64,000 nucleotides of DNA from Nephrocerus scutellatus (lineage: Eukaryota; Arthropoda; Insecta; Diptera; Pipunculidae). Shown in pieces: positions 21,775 to 31,847 of the stretch. The DNA lies in the NCBI GenBank assembly GCA_947095585.1, contig OX352763.1, positions 63,769,016 to 63,833,015 on the forward strand, written 5' to 3'. The notes under the pieces are model-generated. The model searched no databases. It was given only the letters and a program-made list of their open reading frames with translations, and had not been told where the DNA came from. How positions within the stretch are numbered: position 1 is the stretch's first letter; every line of letters begins with the position of its first letter. The translations under genes were made by a program, and so were the position numbers.

Positions 21775-22601
21775 TTAGACTTCTTTGCGCTCATTATTCG
21801 CTGTTTTGTAGACAGCAGAGAATTTCACGCAGATGATGGATTTTGGTTTTGGAGACGTAGAGAGCACACCATTGCTATTAATTTTGGTTTGCACTTTCTT
21901 TGTGTAGCAATTTTCAATTTCGCCATCAGTAACTTCGATTGACAAGGCCTTGTTGAAAATTTGTTTTGCCTTGCTGATTGCATTTTCATCATTGACGTTA
22001 GACGCTCCAACAATTTCGATGCAATTACTTAATTGTTGCTGTTGCTGCCAATTTACCTTGCTTTCCAAAATATCCACTTTGGATTTCAGTACGGCATTTT
22101 CTGTACGTAGCTCGTTTATTTCTGTAAGAAAACGCTGGTTTTTTTCCTCCAAATTAGAGAGCTTTATATATATCATTTGCAGAGTACATGCATCTCAATG
22201 CCTTTCTTTTGTGCTGACGAAACACTCTCTGTTGATTGTGCATTACCGTTGCCCGAGATATGTTTTTTTGCACTAGAAGGCGGTGAATTGTTGTTGCTAT
22301 GTTTATGTAAAGCCGATACGGGCTCACGTAAAGAGCGGCGTCTTAGCACTGCACATTTATCGCATCGAAATTTATTTCCACTCGAATTAAAAAATTCTGC
22401 GTCTTTTTCAGTTACATTTACACAAGCATAATGAAAAAAATGCATGCAATTCCGACAGTTAATTTTGTTTAAGCAATTGCGATCTATTTTTTGACCACAC
22501 TTAGAACAATTCATTTTGAAAGAGTTAATGTTTTCTAAGAGATGCACACCCCACGACAAATCCGTTATCTCTGATTTGTCGTGGGGTGTGCAAACATGCA
22601 A
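21775..22601 (-). pseudogene. LINE-C ORF1: PHD-like finger plus coiled coil
   Basis: The upstream frame (22173-22601) likely starts at MNCSKCGQKID (about 22514). It has cysteine/histidine pairs in a PHD-like order: C-x2-C, C-x2-C, HFFHYAC, then CDKC. A serine-rich linker follows. The downstream frame (21775-22176) has a heptad-like coiled coil (LEEKNQRFLTEINELR, ENAVLKSKVDILESKV) and a C-terminal domain (NCIEIVGASN, KSIICVKF) reminiscent of the FP-protein-like ORF1 of insect CR1 elements. The frames shift near 22175. Likely an RNA-binding chaperone in life. Functional role inferred. Confidence 0.72.
22543..22592. repeat. 20-bp perfect inverted repeat at the LINE-C 5' junction
   Basis: Left arm 22543-22562 (TGCACACCCCACGACAAATC), loop CGTTATCTCT, right arm 22573-22592, exact complement. 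It sits exactly where LINE-C gives way to Copia-1 gag. A template switch at the end of target-primed reverse transcription could create it. Confidence 0.85.
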
Positions 22602-23012
22602 AATTATATTGACGAGATAACCTCAATTTCGTGCAAGTTGGGTGGCATTGGATTCAAAATAGATGATGACTGGTTGGCGGCAATTATGTTAGCAGGTTTG
22701 ACAAATGAATTTAAACCTCTTATTCTGAGTTTTGAGGCAAGTGAAACCATCAATGCAGATTACATTAAAATGAAATTACTTGACACACAGTACGTATCAA
22801 AGAAAAATGAAAGCAATGCGTTTTTCAGTAAATACAATGTAAAAAATTCATCAAAACATAAAAATCGTCATACTGGAAGTATAATTTGTTATGAATGTGG
22901 TGGTAAAAATCACAAGAGTTTTGAATGCAATAAAATCAAAGAGCAGCAGAAGTCATTGTCTAATTGTGAGAAGAATAAAAGTCTGAATAATATTAAAAGC
23001 TATAAAAGTTAA
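22593..23012 (+). pseudogene. Copia-1 Gag, C-terminal part with zinc knuckle
   Basis: Reads MQNYIDEITSISCKLGG, then WLAAIMLAGLTNEF and KMKLLDTQY, which are typical of copia-type Gag. It ends with a single CCHC knuckle, CYECGGKNHKSFEC (C-x2-C-x4-H-x4-C), near residue 95-110 of this block. Sense strand and frame continue toward the protease. The N-terminal Gag lies 5.7 kb upstream beyond LINE-C. Confidence 0.85.
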
Positions 23013-23039
23013 TCGGCTTAAAGAGCATTTGGAGTATCT

Positions 23040-23792
23040 TTATTCTCACAATCAAAATCATCCGACTGGTTTTTAGACAGTGGTGCGCCGAGTCACATGA
23101 CGCCTGATGCAAATTTATTAAAAAATCAAAGATCAACTGAAGCTGCTGAAATAGTAGCAGCAAATTATATGAAGATGCCAGTGAAATATGTTGGTGAAAC
23201 TGTTCTATCAATAAAAAATGATACAATACCAGTATCAGAAGTCTTACATGTTCCTGATCTGTCTGCTATCTTTTATCCGTCAGTAAAATTGTCGAAAATG
23301 GTAATAAAATTGTTTTTGATAGTGATGGTGGTAAAATTTATGACAAAAATGGTGATTTGTTTGCGCAATGTCAGTCAGAGGATTTCAACCTCTATTGATA
23401 AATGTATGTTGACAAAATCAAAAGAAATTAGTGCATTACACAGACGTCTTGGTCATGTAAATTACAAAACACTTCGTGACATGCGTAATGTAATAGATGA
23501 ATTGATGTTCGCAAACGATGAAATCTTGAATTGTGAAGTTTGTACAATGGGAAAGCAATCGCGTCTCCCTTTCAAGCCTAGTGGTAAGCGTTCTGATAAT
23601 GTGCTGGATTTAATCTACTCTGATGTCTGTGGTCCGATGGAGAAAAATTCAATTGGTGGCGCAAAATATTTTTTGTCATTCATCGATGATTGTTCAAGAA
23701 AACTATTTATCTATTTTTTGTCGTCCAAATCTCAAGTTTTTGAATCATTTGTTAATTTCAAATCGTTCGTAAAAAATCTGACTGTTCGTTAA
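23040..23792 (+). pseudogene. Copia-1 protease and integrase N-terminus
   Basis: The aspartic protease active site is WFLDSGAPSHM (23064-23099). Two compensating frameshifts at about 23285 and 23395 blur its C-terminal part (SKIVENGNKIVFDSDGG is visible in the alternative frame). The integrase zinc-binding region follows as ISALHRRLGHVNYKTL and CEVCTMGKQ (H-H-C-C). The catalytic core starts with YSDVCGPM, the first aspartate, and FIDDCSRK. The frame ends at a stop (23790), and the core goes on in the next block. Confidence 0.85.
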
Positions 23793-24592
23793 ATAAAGAA
23801 ATTCAGAACTGACAATGGCACTGAATATTGTTCCAAAGAGTTTGAGAGTTTCCTTAAACAACGCGGTATACAGCACCTATTTACAAATGTGTACACTCCT
23901 CAACAAAATGGTCTTGCAGAGAGATTGAACCGAACAATTGTGGAACGTTCAAGGTGTATGATGTTTGATGCTGATTTGGACAAAAGTTTTTGTGCCGAAG
24001 CGGTTGCATTGGCAGCCTACATTATCAACAATTTTGGTGAACAAAACTACTGAAGTGGTATGGACGGACATCAAAGGAAATGTATCTCATATGATAAGTT
24101 TGGATCCGCTGTAATGGTACATGTTCCGAAACAAAAGAGGAAGAAGTTGGACTCGAAGTCGCGAAAAATAATATTCGTGGGGTATGACAGCAATACAAAA
24201 GGTTTTCGTTGCATTGATCCAAAAACGAAACAACTAACAACAAGTAGAGATGTTGTTTTTCATGAAAAAATTGTGATTTGATGGTGACGTAATCAACTGA
24301 TAACAATGTGAGTCCAGCTGAAGTGAGAGATTATGACAACACTGAAGATTCGTCGTTTGAAACTGTTGTTACTTTGATTTATACTGGTGAAATTGATAAT
24401 GTTGATGATCGAGATTATCAACCTGAAAAAGATGTTGCGACACCTGGAATTGTATTGAGAAGATCTACGCGTGAACCAAAGCTTCGAGAATTTAATGATT
24501 ATGTAAGCTATTTTTCATTAAATAATATTACCGATATTGATCCTCAAACAGTGAAAGAAGCTGCAGCACGTGATGATTTTTCAAAGTTGTAG
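23793..24592 (+). pseudogene. Copia-1 integrase core (rest) and connection to RT
   Basis: The second aspartate and the glutamate are visible as FRTDNGTEY (about 23804-23830) and TPQQNGLAERLNRT, in a frame different from the previous block. The integrase C-terminal part (VPKQKRKKLDSKSRKI, FVGYDSNTKGFRC) is at 24060-24281, and an acidic linker with RRSTREPKL at 24308-24592. Frame changes near 23790, 24050 and 24290 make it inactive although all three catalytic residues are coded. Confidence 0.82.
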
Positions 24593-25394
24593 TGTGCCAT
24601 GCAGTAAGAAATTGCATCGTTGGTAGAAAACAAAACTTGGAGTCTCATCAAATTACCGCCTGGAAGAAACGCTATCAAAACAAAATGGGTATTCAAACGC
24701 AAATTTGACAATGATCGCAACGCATTGCGTTTCGCTTGGTCGTGAAAGGTTGCTCACAGAAATATGGTGTAGAATACAATGAAACGTTCTCGCCTGTGGT
24801 TCGCTATGCTTCCATAAGATTTTTGATGGCTTTAGCAGTTGAAAATGGTTTGAAAATACTTCAAATGGACGCTGTCACCGCTTTCTTGCAAGGCGACATT
24901 GATGCAGATGTGTATTTTGAGCAACCGGAATGTTTTAATGATGGAACGAATAGAGCATGTAAATTGAATCGAGCTATAAATGGACTCAAACAAGCTGGAC
25001 GCCAGTGGAATATTAAACTAGAAACTGCATTAAAGGAATTTGGTTTGGTAAAATCCGAATTGGATCCGTGCATTTATTTTAATTGAGAATTGAATTCAAT
25101 AGTAGCTTATTATGTAGATGACTTGATGATATTCTGGAAAAATAAAGAAGATTTAATCAAGCTTAAGCAATTTTTATGCACGCAAAATGAAAGATCTAGG
25201 TACTGCCACGGAATGCGTGGGTATTCGCATACAACAAAATAAAAACAGCATTGAGCTGGATCAATCCTCGTACATCAAAAAAATATTAACTCGTTTTGGA
25301 ATGAAAAATTGTAAGCAGATTGGTACACAGTGACTTGAATCAAAAACTTTCAATAAGTATGTCGTCAGATGGCAAAGAAGAAAAGTTAATTATA
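24593..25394 (+). pseudogene. Copia-1 reverse transcriptase (including duplication copy 1)
   Basis: Shows NKTWSLIKLPPGRN, IKTKWVFKRKFD, VVKGCSQKYGVEYNETFSPV, LQMDAVTAFLQGD (motif A with its aspartate) and NGLKQAGRQWN. The Y-V-D-D box lies at 25111-25122, right after a stop at 25084. The duplicated block begins at 24961. Frame breaks occur at about 24735, 25084 and 25190. Confidence 0.85.
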
Positions 25395-25822
25395 AAATTG
25401 AATCGAGCTATAAATGGACTCAAACAAGCTGGACGCCAGTGGAATATTAAACTAGAAACTGCATTAAAGGAATTTGGTTTGGTAAAATCCGAATTGGATC
25501 CGTGCATTTATTTTAATTGAGAATTGAATTCAATAGTAGCTTATTATGTAGATGACTTGATGATATTCTGGAAAAATAAAGAAGATTTAATCAAGCTTAA
25601 GCAATTTTTATGCACGCAAAATGAAAGATCTAGGTACTGCCACGGAATGCGTGGGTATTCGCATACAACAAAATAAAAACAGCATTGAGCTGGATCAATC
25701 CTCGTACATCAAAAAAATATTAACTCGTTTTGGAATGAAAAATTGTAAGCAGATTGGTACACAGTGACTTGAATCAAAAACTTTCAATAAGTATGTCGTC
25801 AGATGGCAAAGAAGAAAAGTTA
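24961..25822 (+). repeat. 428-bp tandem duplication in Copia-1 RT
   Basis: 24961-25388 recurs, apparently without change, at 25395-25822. The two copies are separated by six extra bases, ATTATA. Each copy has its own Y-V-D-D box (25111 and 25545). No element ends flank it, so local duplication by end joining or template slippage is the simplest cause. Confidence 0.9.
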
Positions 25823-26467
25823 CACAACGTACCGTATCAACAAGCTGTGGGTTGCTTACAATACCGTACGCAATGTACGATACCAGACATAAGCTTTGCA
25901 GTAAATGATGTAAGTCGTTTCAATTCAGATTTCGGTAGTGCGCATTGGAAGGCAGTGAAAAGAATCCTGCGATATCTACATGGTACAATTAATTATAAAC
26001 TTCACTATGAAAAGACTGATGATTATTCAATCATTGGATTTAGTGATGCTGATTGGGCATCGGACGTGGACAAACATCGATCTTGTACAGGTACCTGTTT
26101 AAATTAGCAAATGCAGCTATTACATGGTCCAGTAACCAACCATCGCATTATATAGCACTGAGGCCGAATTTATGGCAATGTCACCAGCAACCCAAGAAGC
26201 CATCTGGCTAAAGCAATTGGCTGATAAACTCGATCCCAAATTGCTCAATGTGACAATCAAAGTGCAATATGTTTAGCTGAGATGGACGCTTATCGACCAA
26301 GAAGCAAGCACATTGATATTCGACACCATCATATTCGAGAAAAGGTTAACGACAAAATCATAACAATACGCTACACTCCAACGGATGAAATTGTTGCGGG
26401 AAGTTTAACTAAAGCAGTCACTAAGGACAAACATAATTTTTGCGTCAAAGCTCTGGGATTATGTTGA
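25823..26467 (+). pseudogene. Copia-1 RT end and RNase H
   Basis: Continues with NVPYQQAVGCLQY, DISFAVNDVSRF and WKAVKRILRYLHGT. RNase H follows with IGFSDADWASD (first aspartate), TEAEFMAMS (glutamate, frame-shifted near 26150), KHIDIRHHHIRE and TDEIVAGSLTKAV. The final stop is at 26465-26467. Frameshifts occur near 26100 and 26270. This is the normal C-terminal part of a Ty1/copia polyprotein. Confidence 0.85.
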
Positions 26468-26585
26468 AGAATCTTAAATAATTTAAATTAACTTTTAATT
26501 GTTTTATAATTGAATTACATTTTTGTTATGTTAATTTTTTATTACTTAATTATTCAACAAGTGAGAGTGTTGTTAAGCTATGAAC
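26468..26585 (+). other. Copia-1 3' UTR and left piece of its 3' LTR
   Basis: About 100 AT-rich bases end in a purine-rich stretch (AAGTGAGAGTG, 26559-26569) that can serve as a polypurine tract. The LTR start TTGTTAAGCTATGAAC follows (about 26570-26585), matching 16251-16266. Gypsy-2 then interrupts; the rest of this LTR is at 40229-40339. Confidence 0.7.
26582..26585. repeat. Left target-site duplication of Gypsy-2 (GAAC)
   Basis: GAAC precedes the 5' LTR and recurs at 40225-40228 after the 3' LTR. Four bases is usual for many Ty3/gypsy integrases. Both copies continue the Copia-1 LTR on either side. Confidence 0.85.
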
Positions 26586-27279
26586 TGTGGCGGTGCCTTG
26601 TGAAATTTTTTTTTATTTAACGAAATTAAAAATTTGTAATTTAAAAAGCACCCGGTATCTTCTGCAAGGCAATTGCCGCGCAGTACCATGTTATTGCTAG
26701 GACGTAAATATCGATGCATACATAGGGCGATTGTTAGAGAGGAATTTCAAGGCCAAAAATTCCAATCATTGGAATTTTGGTTGACAAACGGCATGTTTCC
26801 CACCAACTCGGCACGAACTTTAGTTTCGACGAATAAGTTTGATGCTGTCGCTAAAGGAAAAGAACATTAGCAGAGTGTAAAATTTAAACCCCCCTCCCTC
26901 GACAGACTGACCAACCGCAAACTCCTTCTGAGAACCACCGAGCAACACCACTCCACAAGTGGCTGGTGCAGCGAGCATGAAAAAAAAAAAAAAAGGAGGT
27001 TGACTACTCGTCACTAATGTGTAATGCATGGTGAGAGTGAGCGACGTAGAAATGGATATTCGAGAAAAAAAATTCTTGTCGGTGCATCGACAGATCAAGG
27101 CCACTTAATTAGGGAGTGAGGATTTCATTTTAGCCGGGCTCGTACGTGGACTGCTGCTGCGCGACAGCGCACCTTTTATCAGTAGGTGTCGGTCGGCACC
27201 CTACATTTTTTGATAGTCGGATTTCCTAAAAAAAATTTAAAACAAAATTCCATTTTTTGTTATTAAATGGAAAAAACTA

Positions 27280-28140
27280 CAAGTGGATTCCAATAATAAG
27301 TACTTACATGTTCGGAAAAAGTGCCTAGTTCTGCCAATCGGAAAAAAATGAAAGAACTTACAAGTTTAAAATTACTAAAAGAAAATTTACATATACATAC
27401 CCGGCCCGTTACTTGCAGCGCGTGCAAAATGGTGGACATAAAAACCCACGCCATCCTGAATAAATGTTGGTGCCTTTAAAAAAAATAATTTGAAAAGAGT
27501 AAGGTAATGTGCTTTTAATACTATTAACATTATTATAACTTTCAAGCAATACCTAAGAGTTGGTAAAATTTCTCGGCCGGTTTCGGACTTTCAGTCGTTA
27601 ACTTCGTAAGCACTTGAAAGGTGCTCGAGCAAAAAAAGGTTCCTGCGAGTAAATTTATAAAGTTGAATTTTTCTGGTAATAAAATCAACAAAAGTTCAAG
27701 TGATTTCTTTCAATTAATATTTACCAATTCGGCAAAGGTGCATAGTTCTTTTTTACTGCCAACTGAAAAAAAAATGGCAGGAATTAATAAAAAGTACATA
27801 TACATACCCGGTCCGTTACTTGCAGCGCGTGCAAAATGGTGGACATAAAAACCCACGCCATCCTGAATAAATTTTTTGTGCTTTTTGAAAAATAATCTGA
27901 AAAGAGTAAGGTAATGTGCTTTTAATACTATTAACATTATTATAGCTTTCAAGCAATACCTGGCAGTTGGTAAAAAATTTCTCGGTCGGTTTCGGACTTT
28001 CAGTCGTTAACTTCGTATGCACTTGAAAAGTGCTCGAGCAGTTGATACCCTACGAGAAGAAATAAAGGTTCCTGCAAGTGAATTTATGAAGTTTAATTCT
28101 TTTGGTATAAAAATGAACAAAGGTTCAAGTAACTTTCTTC
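27280..28140. repeat. Diverged 407-bp direct repeat inside the Gypsy-2 5' LTR
   Basis: The block around 27389 (ACATATACATACCCGG) recurs at 27796, 407 bases later, together with the downstream GGTAATGTGCTTTTAATACT and TTTCGGACTTTCAGTCG stretches. Substitutions and small indels separate the two, so this duplication is older than the insertion. The same pair occurs in the 3' LTR at about 37520-38380. Confidence 0.85.
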
Positions 28141-28772
28141 AGTAAAATACTTACCGGTCCGGAAGGCCGATTACGATCCCGGCTCTCTAAGAGCTTTCTA
28201 GAGAACCGCAGCAAGCTAAAAATTATCAAAAAAAGAAAAAAAAGGAGGAAAAACTCTCTACTCAATTATACATGTACCCGGTGATCGAACATCTATACCT
28301 ATTCGCCTGTTAAGTGCCACGCTTGAAAAAAATGGCGGACCCAGCACGATCTCGTACCTAAGGATCCGCAAGGTGATACGGATAATTTACAGGGCTAGGG
28401 AAACAATTAGCATGGCTGTTGACGAAGCCCCTCGGAATAAGAGAATTGATTATGGGTGTTTGCCTAATTTTATAATTCTTCTTTTTATATATTAATTAAA
28501 TTAAATCGACTTCCTTTAATATTCCCCCACCCCTTATCGGTGAAAGAAGGACACACCCCCTTTCCTCTTTTGATCTGATTTTTTTTTATATAAATTTAAC
28601 CTTAACTATTGCTTTCGGCCTCGACAGCGCTGGCGATGACGTCGTTTAAGCTACGTACAAACAAAAAAAAAAAAACAGGTAAAAAAAAATTTTTCTTTGA
28701 CAATATATTTTGAAACCTAAATAAAAACAAAAGAAAAAAGGGAAACCTTATGCTCCAATGAATTCCTTCACC

Positions 28773-29577
28773 GATCCCCATGTGGATTTTCGTTTTCCTT
28801 TACTTATATTATATTCCTTAAAATTTTTTTTGATATTTGTTATATTATATATTACAAATTTTTTTTGATTGCCAATCCCAATGTGGATTTGCGTTTCCTT
28901 TACTTATATTATATTCCTTAAAAATTTTCTTTGATATTTGTCATATTATATATTACCAAATTTTTTTGTTTACCAATCCCAATGTGGATTTGCGTTTCCT
29001 TTACTTATATTATATTCCTTAAAAATTTTCTTTGATATTTGTCATATTATATATTACCAAATTTTTTTGATTACCAATCCCAATGTGGATTTGCGTTTCC
29101 TTTACTTATATTATATTCCTTAAAATTTTTTTTGATATTTGTGATATTATATATTACAAATTTTTTTTGATTGCCAATCCCAATGTGAATTTGCGTTTCC
29201 TTTACTTATATTATATTCCTTAAAAATTTTCTTTGATATTTGTCATATTATATATTACCAAATTTTTTTGATTACCAATCCCAATGTGGATTTGCGTTTC
29301 CTTTACTTATATTATATTCCTTAAAAATTTTCTTTGATATTTGTCATATTATATATTACAAATTTTTTTTGATTGCCAATCCCAATGTGAATTTGCGTTT
29401 CCTTTACTTATATTATATTCCTTAAAAATTTTCTTTGATATTTGTCATATTATATATTACCAAATTTTTTTGATTACCAATCCCAATGTGGATCTGCGTT
29501 TCCTTTACTTATATTATATTCTTTACCATTCGTTAGTTTTGAGTTATATTATATGTTAAATTTTTTTTCAATTACCG
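28773..29577. repeat. 101-bp minisatellite in the Gypsy-2 5' LTR
   Basis: Units share CCAATCCCAATGTGGATTTG, then CTTATATTATATTCCTTAAAA, and repeat every 101 bases from 28773 with eight starts up to 29480; a ninth, divergent start is at 29577. Since 101 is not a multiple of three, the similar peptides predicted here come from rotating frames and are not coding. The 3' LTR has two units fewer. Confidence 0.92.
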
Positions 29578-30195
29578 ATCCCCATGTGGATTTTATTTTA
29601 TTTTCTTTCCCTCATTACTTATACTATATTCATTGAGATTAGTTAGAGTTATTTAATATATTGCATTGCAAGAAACCAAAAAAGTTACAAAAAAAAAAAA
29701 AAAAATTTGTTTATATAGAAATAAAAATTTGTAAAATTAAGGACAACTAAGAAAAAAAAATGAGTCTTTACTGAACTTAACGGTCTCCTTCTCTCCTCTC
29801 GGCTTGGTCTCTCCTCGGCACGTTTGGTTCCTTGGCCAGGGAATGGACAAGTCCATAACTGGTAATCGTATAATTCTCTTGGTGACTTGATTCCCTTCCG
29901 ATACGCCTAAGTTGGCTTTCCTCTCCCTAAAAAAGAGCACGCACAAATTTTTTTATGTACATGACAAAACAACAAAAAATGGTTGGAATGGCCGGCAAAG
30001 AACCCCCCAAAACCCGACGAGCTAGTTAGAGCACAGCTAGGCGTGCATTCCGCCGTTGACCATTCCAAACCTCCGGCTAAGCGTTGGACCAGTCCAAATT
30101 TACCTATGTTCGGAAATTATCACTAACATTATAAATACCAACGATTAAGTAACAGCCGCCGCAATTACACAAATAATAGAAACCGTTACATAAAA

Positions 30196-30213
30196 TGGCG
30201 CCCAACGTGGGGC
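30196..30213 (+). promoter_or_regulatory. Gypsy-2 primer binding site (tRNA-Lys type)
   Basis: TGGCGCCCAACGTGGGGC begins five bases after the LTR. It is complementary to the 3' end of animal tRNA-Lys(CTT), including the CCA. It sets the plus orientation and the LTR end. Confidence 0.85.
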
Positions 30214-31847
30214 CCGATAGGGTTTAGACAGTAGTCCGAATGCCTTTAGGTCCCATCCTATTGTGTCTCTTCCAACCGACGGTGATGGTAGTTAGCTATC
30301 CCGTTCGGCTCAAAAGTAGTTTTCTTTCCTTTATTTCCCATTTCGAATTTTATCCCTTGAATTAGCTTAATTGAAATCGGTGTCTAGAAGACCCGAACAG
30401 TTTGTTTGTTGTTCAGCGAGTAGGAGCTACTCAGTGGTTATCGGAATGCAAGCGATTTGGCGATCGACTGCCGAGTGTTTGACCGAGACCACTGGGAAGC
30501 TCATGTTTCATTCGGAAAGGCAGGTGATTTGGCGTATGACTGCTGGATACCTGACCGATGATCCTTTGTGTTTTTTCACCCGGAAATGCAGGTGATCTGG
30601 CGTACGACTGCTGGATACCTGACCGGGGACTTTGTTTGTCCTATTTCATACGGAAATGCAAGTGATTTGGCGTATGACTGCTGGATACTTGAACGATGAC
30701 TTTGTCAAAAAAAATTTTTTCGGTAATTAAATTTTTCAGTCGCAAGACCTCATCTCGCGCTGGATGAAACGGTTGAAAGGCTTCGTTGCCTGAGCTGTCG
30801 GGTTTGCTTCGGAGTTGCAGGATTTGGCATCGGTCAAATACCTGACCAGAAATGCCTTGCAGTTCAAAGTAACGAAAACCGACGATTTTTTTTCCTTGAT
30901 TTCCTAACTGCTTTATTATTCCATCGATTGATAATCTTGGGGGTGGTGGTTGAAACCAACGGTTTCTTCAACTATTAATCCCTAGCAATAATTAATTATT
31001 GTGAAGTCCCCCTATTCACACATGGGCGGCCGTGGGCCGACCCAGCACGATGAGAAAAGTGGGGTTACCCTCCATATGCGGCTTGATTGGTGGAGGAGAG
31101 ACCGATGAGAGAGAGAGAGAGAGAACTGACCCTAAGTAAACACATTAAACACGTTAGCTTTTAATACATCGGTTTAGAATTTTTTTCTTCTTTTTATCTT
31201 TTCTTCTTGATATTGTCTGGGACCACGCTTGCCATAGGTGGCACACGTATCGCTCAAAACTTCCTGACAATAAAACCCCATAACTTTAAAAAAAAAATAT
31301 TTTTCTTGTTTCATCTAATGGTTCTCCAAATATCGATCATTAGATAGATTCAAAAGAAAAAAAAAACTTAATTTTGCTCACAGATAACTTCGAGAAAGTG
31401 TTTCGCTGTGCAGCACTAAAACTCATTCGTTACACCACCAACGTCTATTGGCGTTGTTGACTATTAGTTTAAGACCGTAATTTTAAGATCGGCCTCGCGA
31501 AATTCGACCATTTCGATATTTTTGATTAAATCTACTCTTGGAGCTAAGAATCATAGGGTTGAACCCTGTCGTCGAATTTTTTTTTATTTTTTTTTTTAAA
31601 CCCAAAACTGCGTCTCTAAAATCCACTAGTCTTGGGAAACTTACGTGGAAAGTCCTTTTTCTTTTCCGCAAAGAACCCTTTTCAATTTTTCTGGGAAATC
31701 ATTTTTCTCGAAATTTGTATTCTGACACCCAAATTATTACGAGATACGCTCGTCTTCTTGCTGTAAACACGTAAAGAGCCTCCTGCTCGCTTACAGTTCT
31801 AATTGAGCCTCTTTAACTACCTTGCTAGTAAGCATTTCGATCCGAAT
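30214..31847 (+). other. Gypsy-2 leader (5' UTR)
   Basis: About 1.6 kb without a recognisable gene. It holds the 70-bp tandem repeat at 30442-30706, a GA microsatellite (about 31107-31124), several T-runs, and sequence with no evident feature from 30720 to 31090 and from 31130 to 31800. A leader of this size is long for Ty3/gypsy and may carry packaging or regulatory signals (inference). Confidence 0.7.
30442..30706. repeat. 70-bp tandem repeat in the Gypsy-2 leader, four copies
   Basis: Units start at 30442, 30513, 30581 and 30651. The shared core is CGGAAATGCAGGTGATTTGG followed by CGTATGACTGCTGGATACCTGACC. A weaker fifth match lies near 30825-30860. Spacing of 68-71 bases is regular and there is no long ORF through it. 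Confidence 0.85.

Larger units (their letters stand above)
16866..22592 (-). mobile_element. LINE-C: CR1-like LINE inserted in Copia-1 gag
   Basis: Reverse-strand element with ORF1 (22601-21775), ORF2 endonuclease (21476-20544), reverse transcriptase (20516-18526), a 3' UTR and a pentanucleotide tail ending at 16866. A rosa-type mariner sits in its 3' UTR. Copia-1 Gag is found on both sides. The 5' edge is marked by a 20-bp inverted repeat (22543-22592). ORF2 is split by several frameshifts. Confidence 0.85.
26586..30190 (+). repeat. Gypsy-2 5' LTR (3605 bp)
   Basis: Starts TGTGGCGGTGCC, ends GAAACCGTTACA. It is modular: a unique start, a diverged direct repeat of about 407 bp (two copies, about 27280-28100), a G/C-richer middle, then a 101-bp minisatellite (28773-29577) and an A/T-rich end. 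Small ORFs inside, such as 26673-26870 and 27816-28022, have no recognisable product and are not annotated as genes. Confidence 0.93.

Noticed and set aside
21508..21942. 144-codon plus-strand ORF with a leucine run
   Set aside because: The leucines come from a CTG triplet run and the ORF is antisense to LINE-C ORF1.
26673..26870. 65-codon ORF present in both Gypsy-2 LTRs (also 36910-37107), and other small LTR ORFs
   Set aside because: Conserved only because the two LTRs are copies. There is no domain, and the LTR start is not expected to code.
28837..29636. Chain of overlapping 61-72-codon ORFs with similar peptides, and a CRISPR-like look of regular repeats
   Set aside because: The period is 101 bp, not a multiple of three, so the ORFs are frame rotations of one LTR minisatellite. 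Units are adjacent with no unique spacers, and the DNA is an insect LTR.
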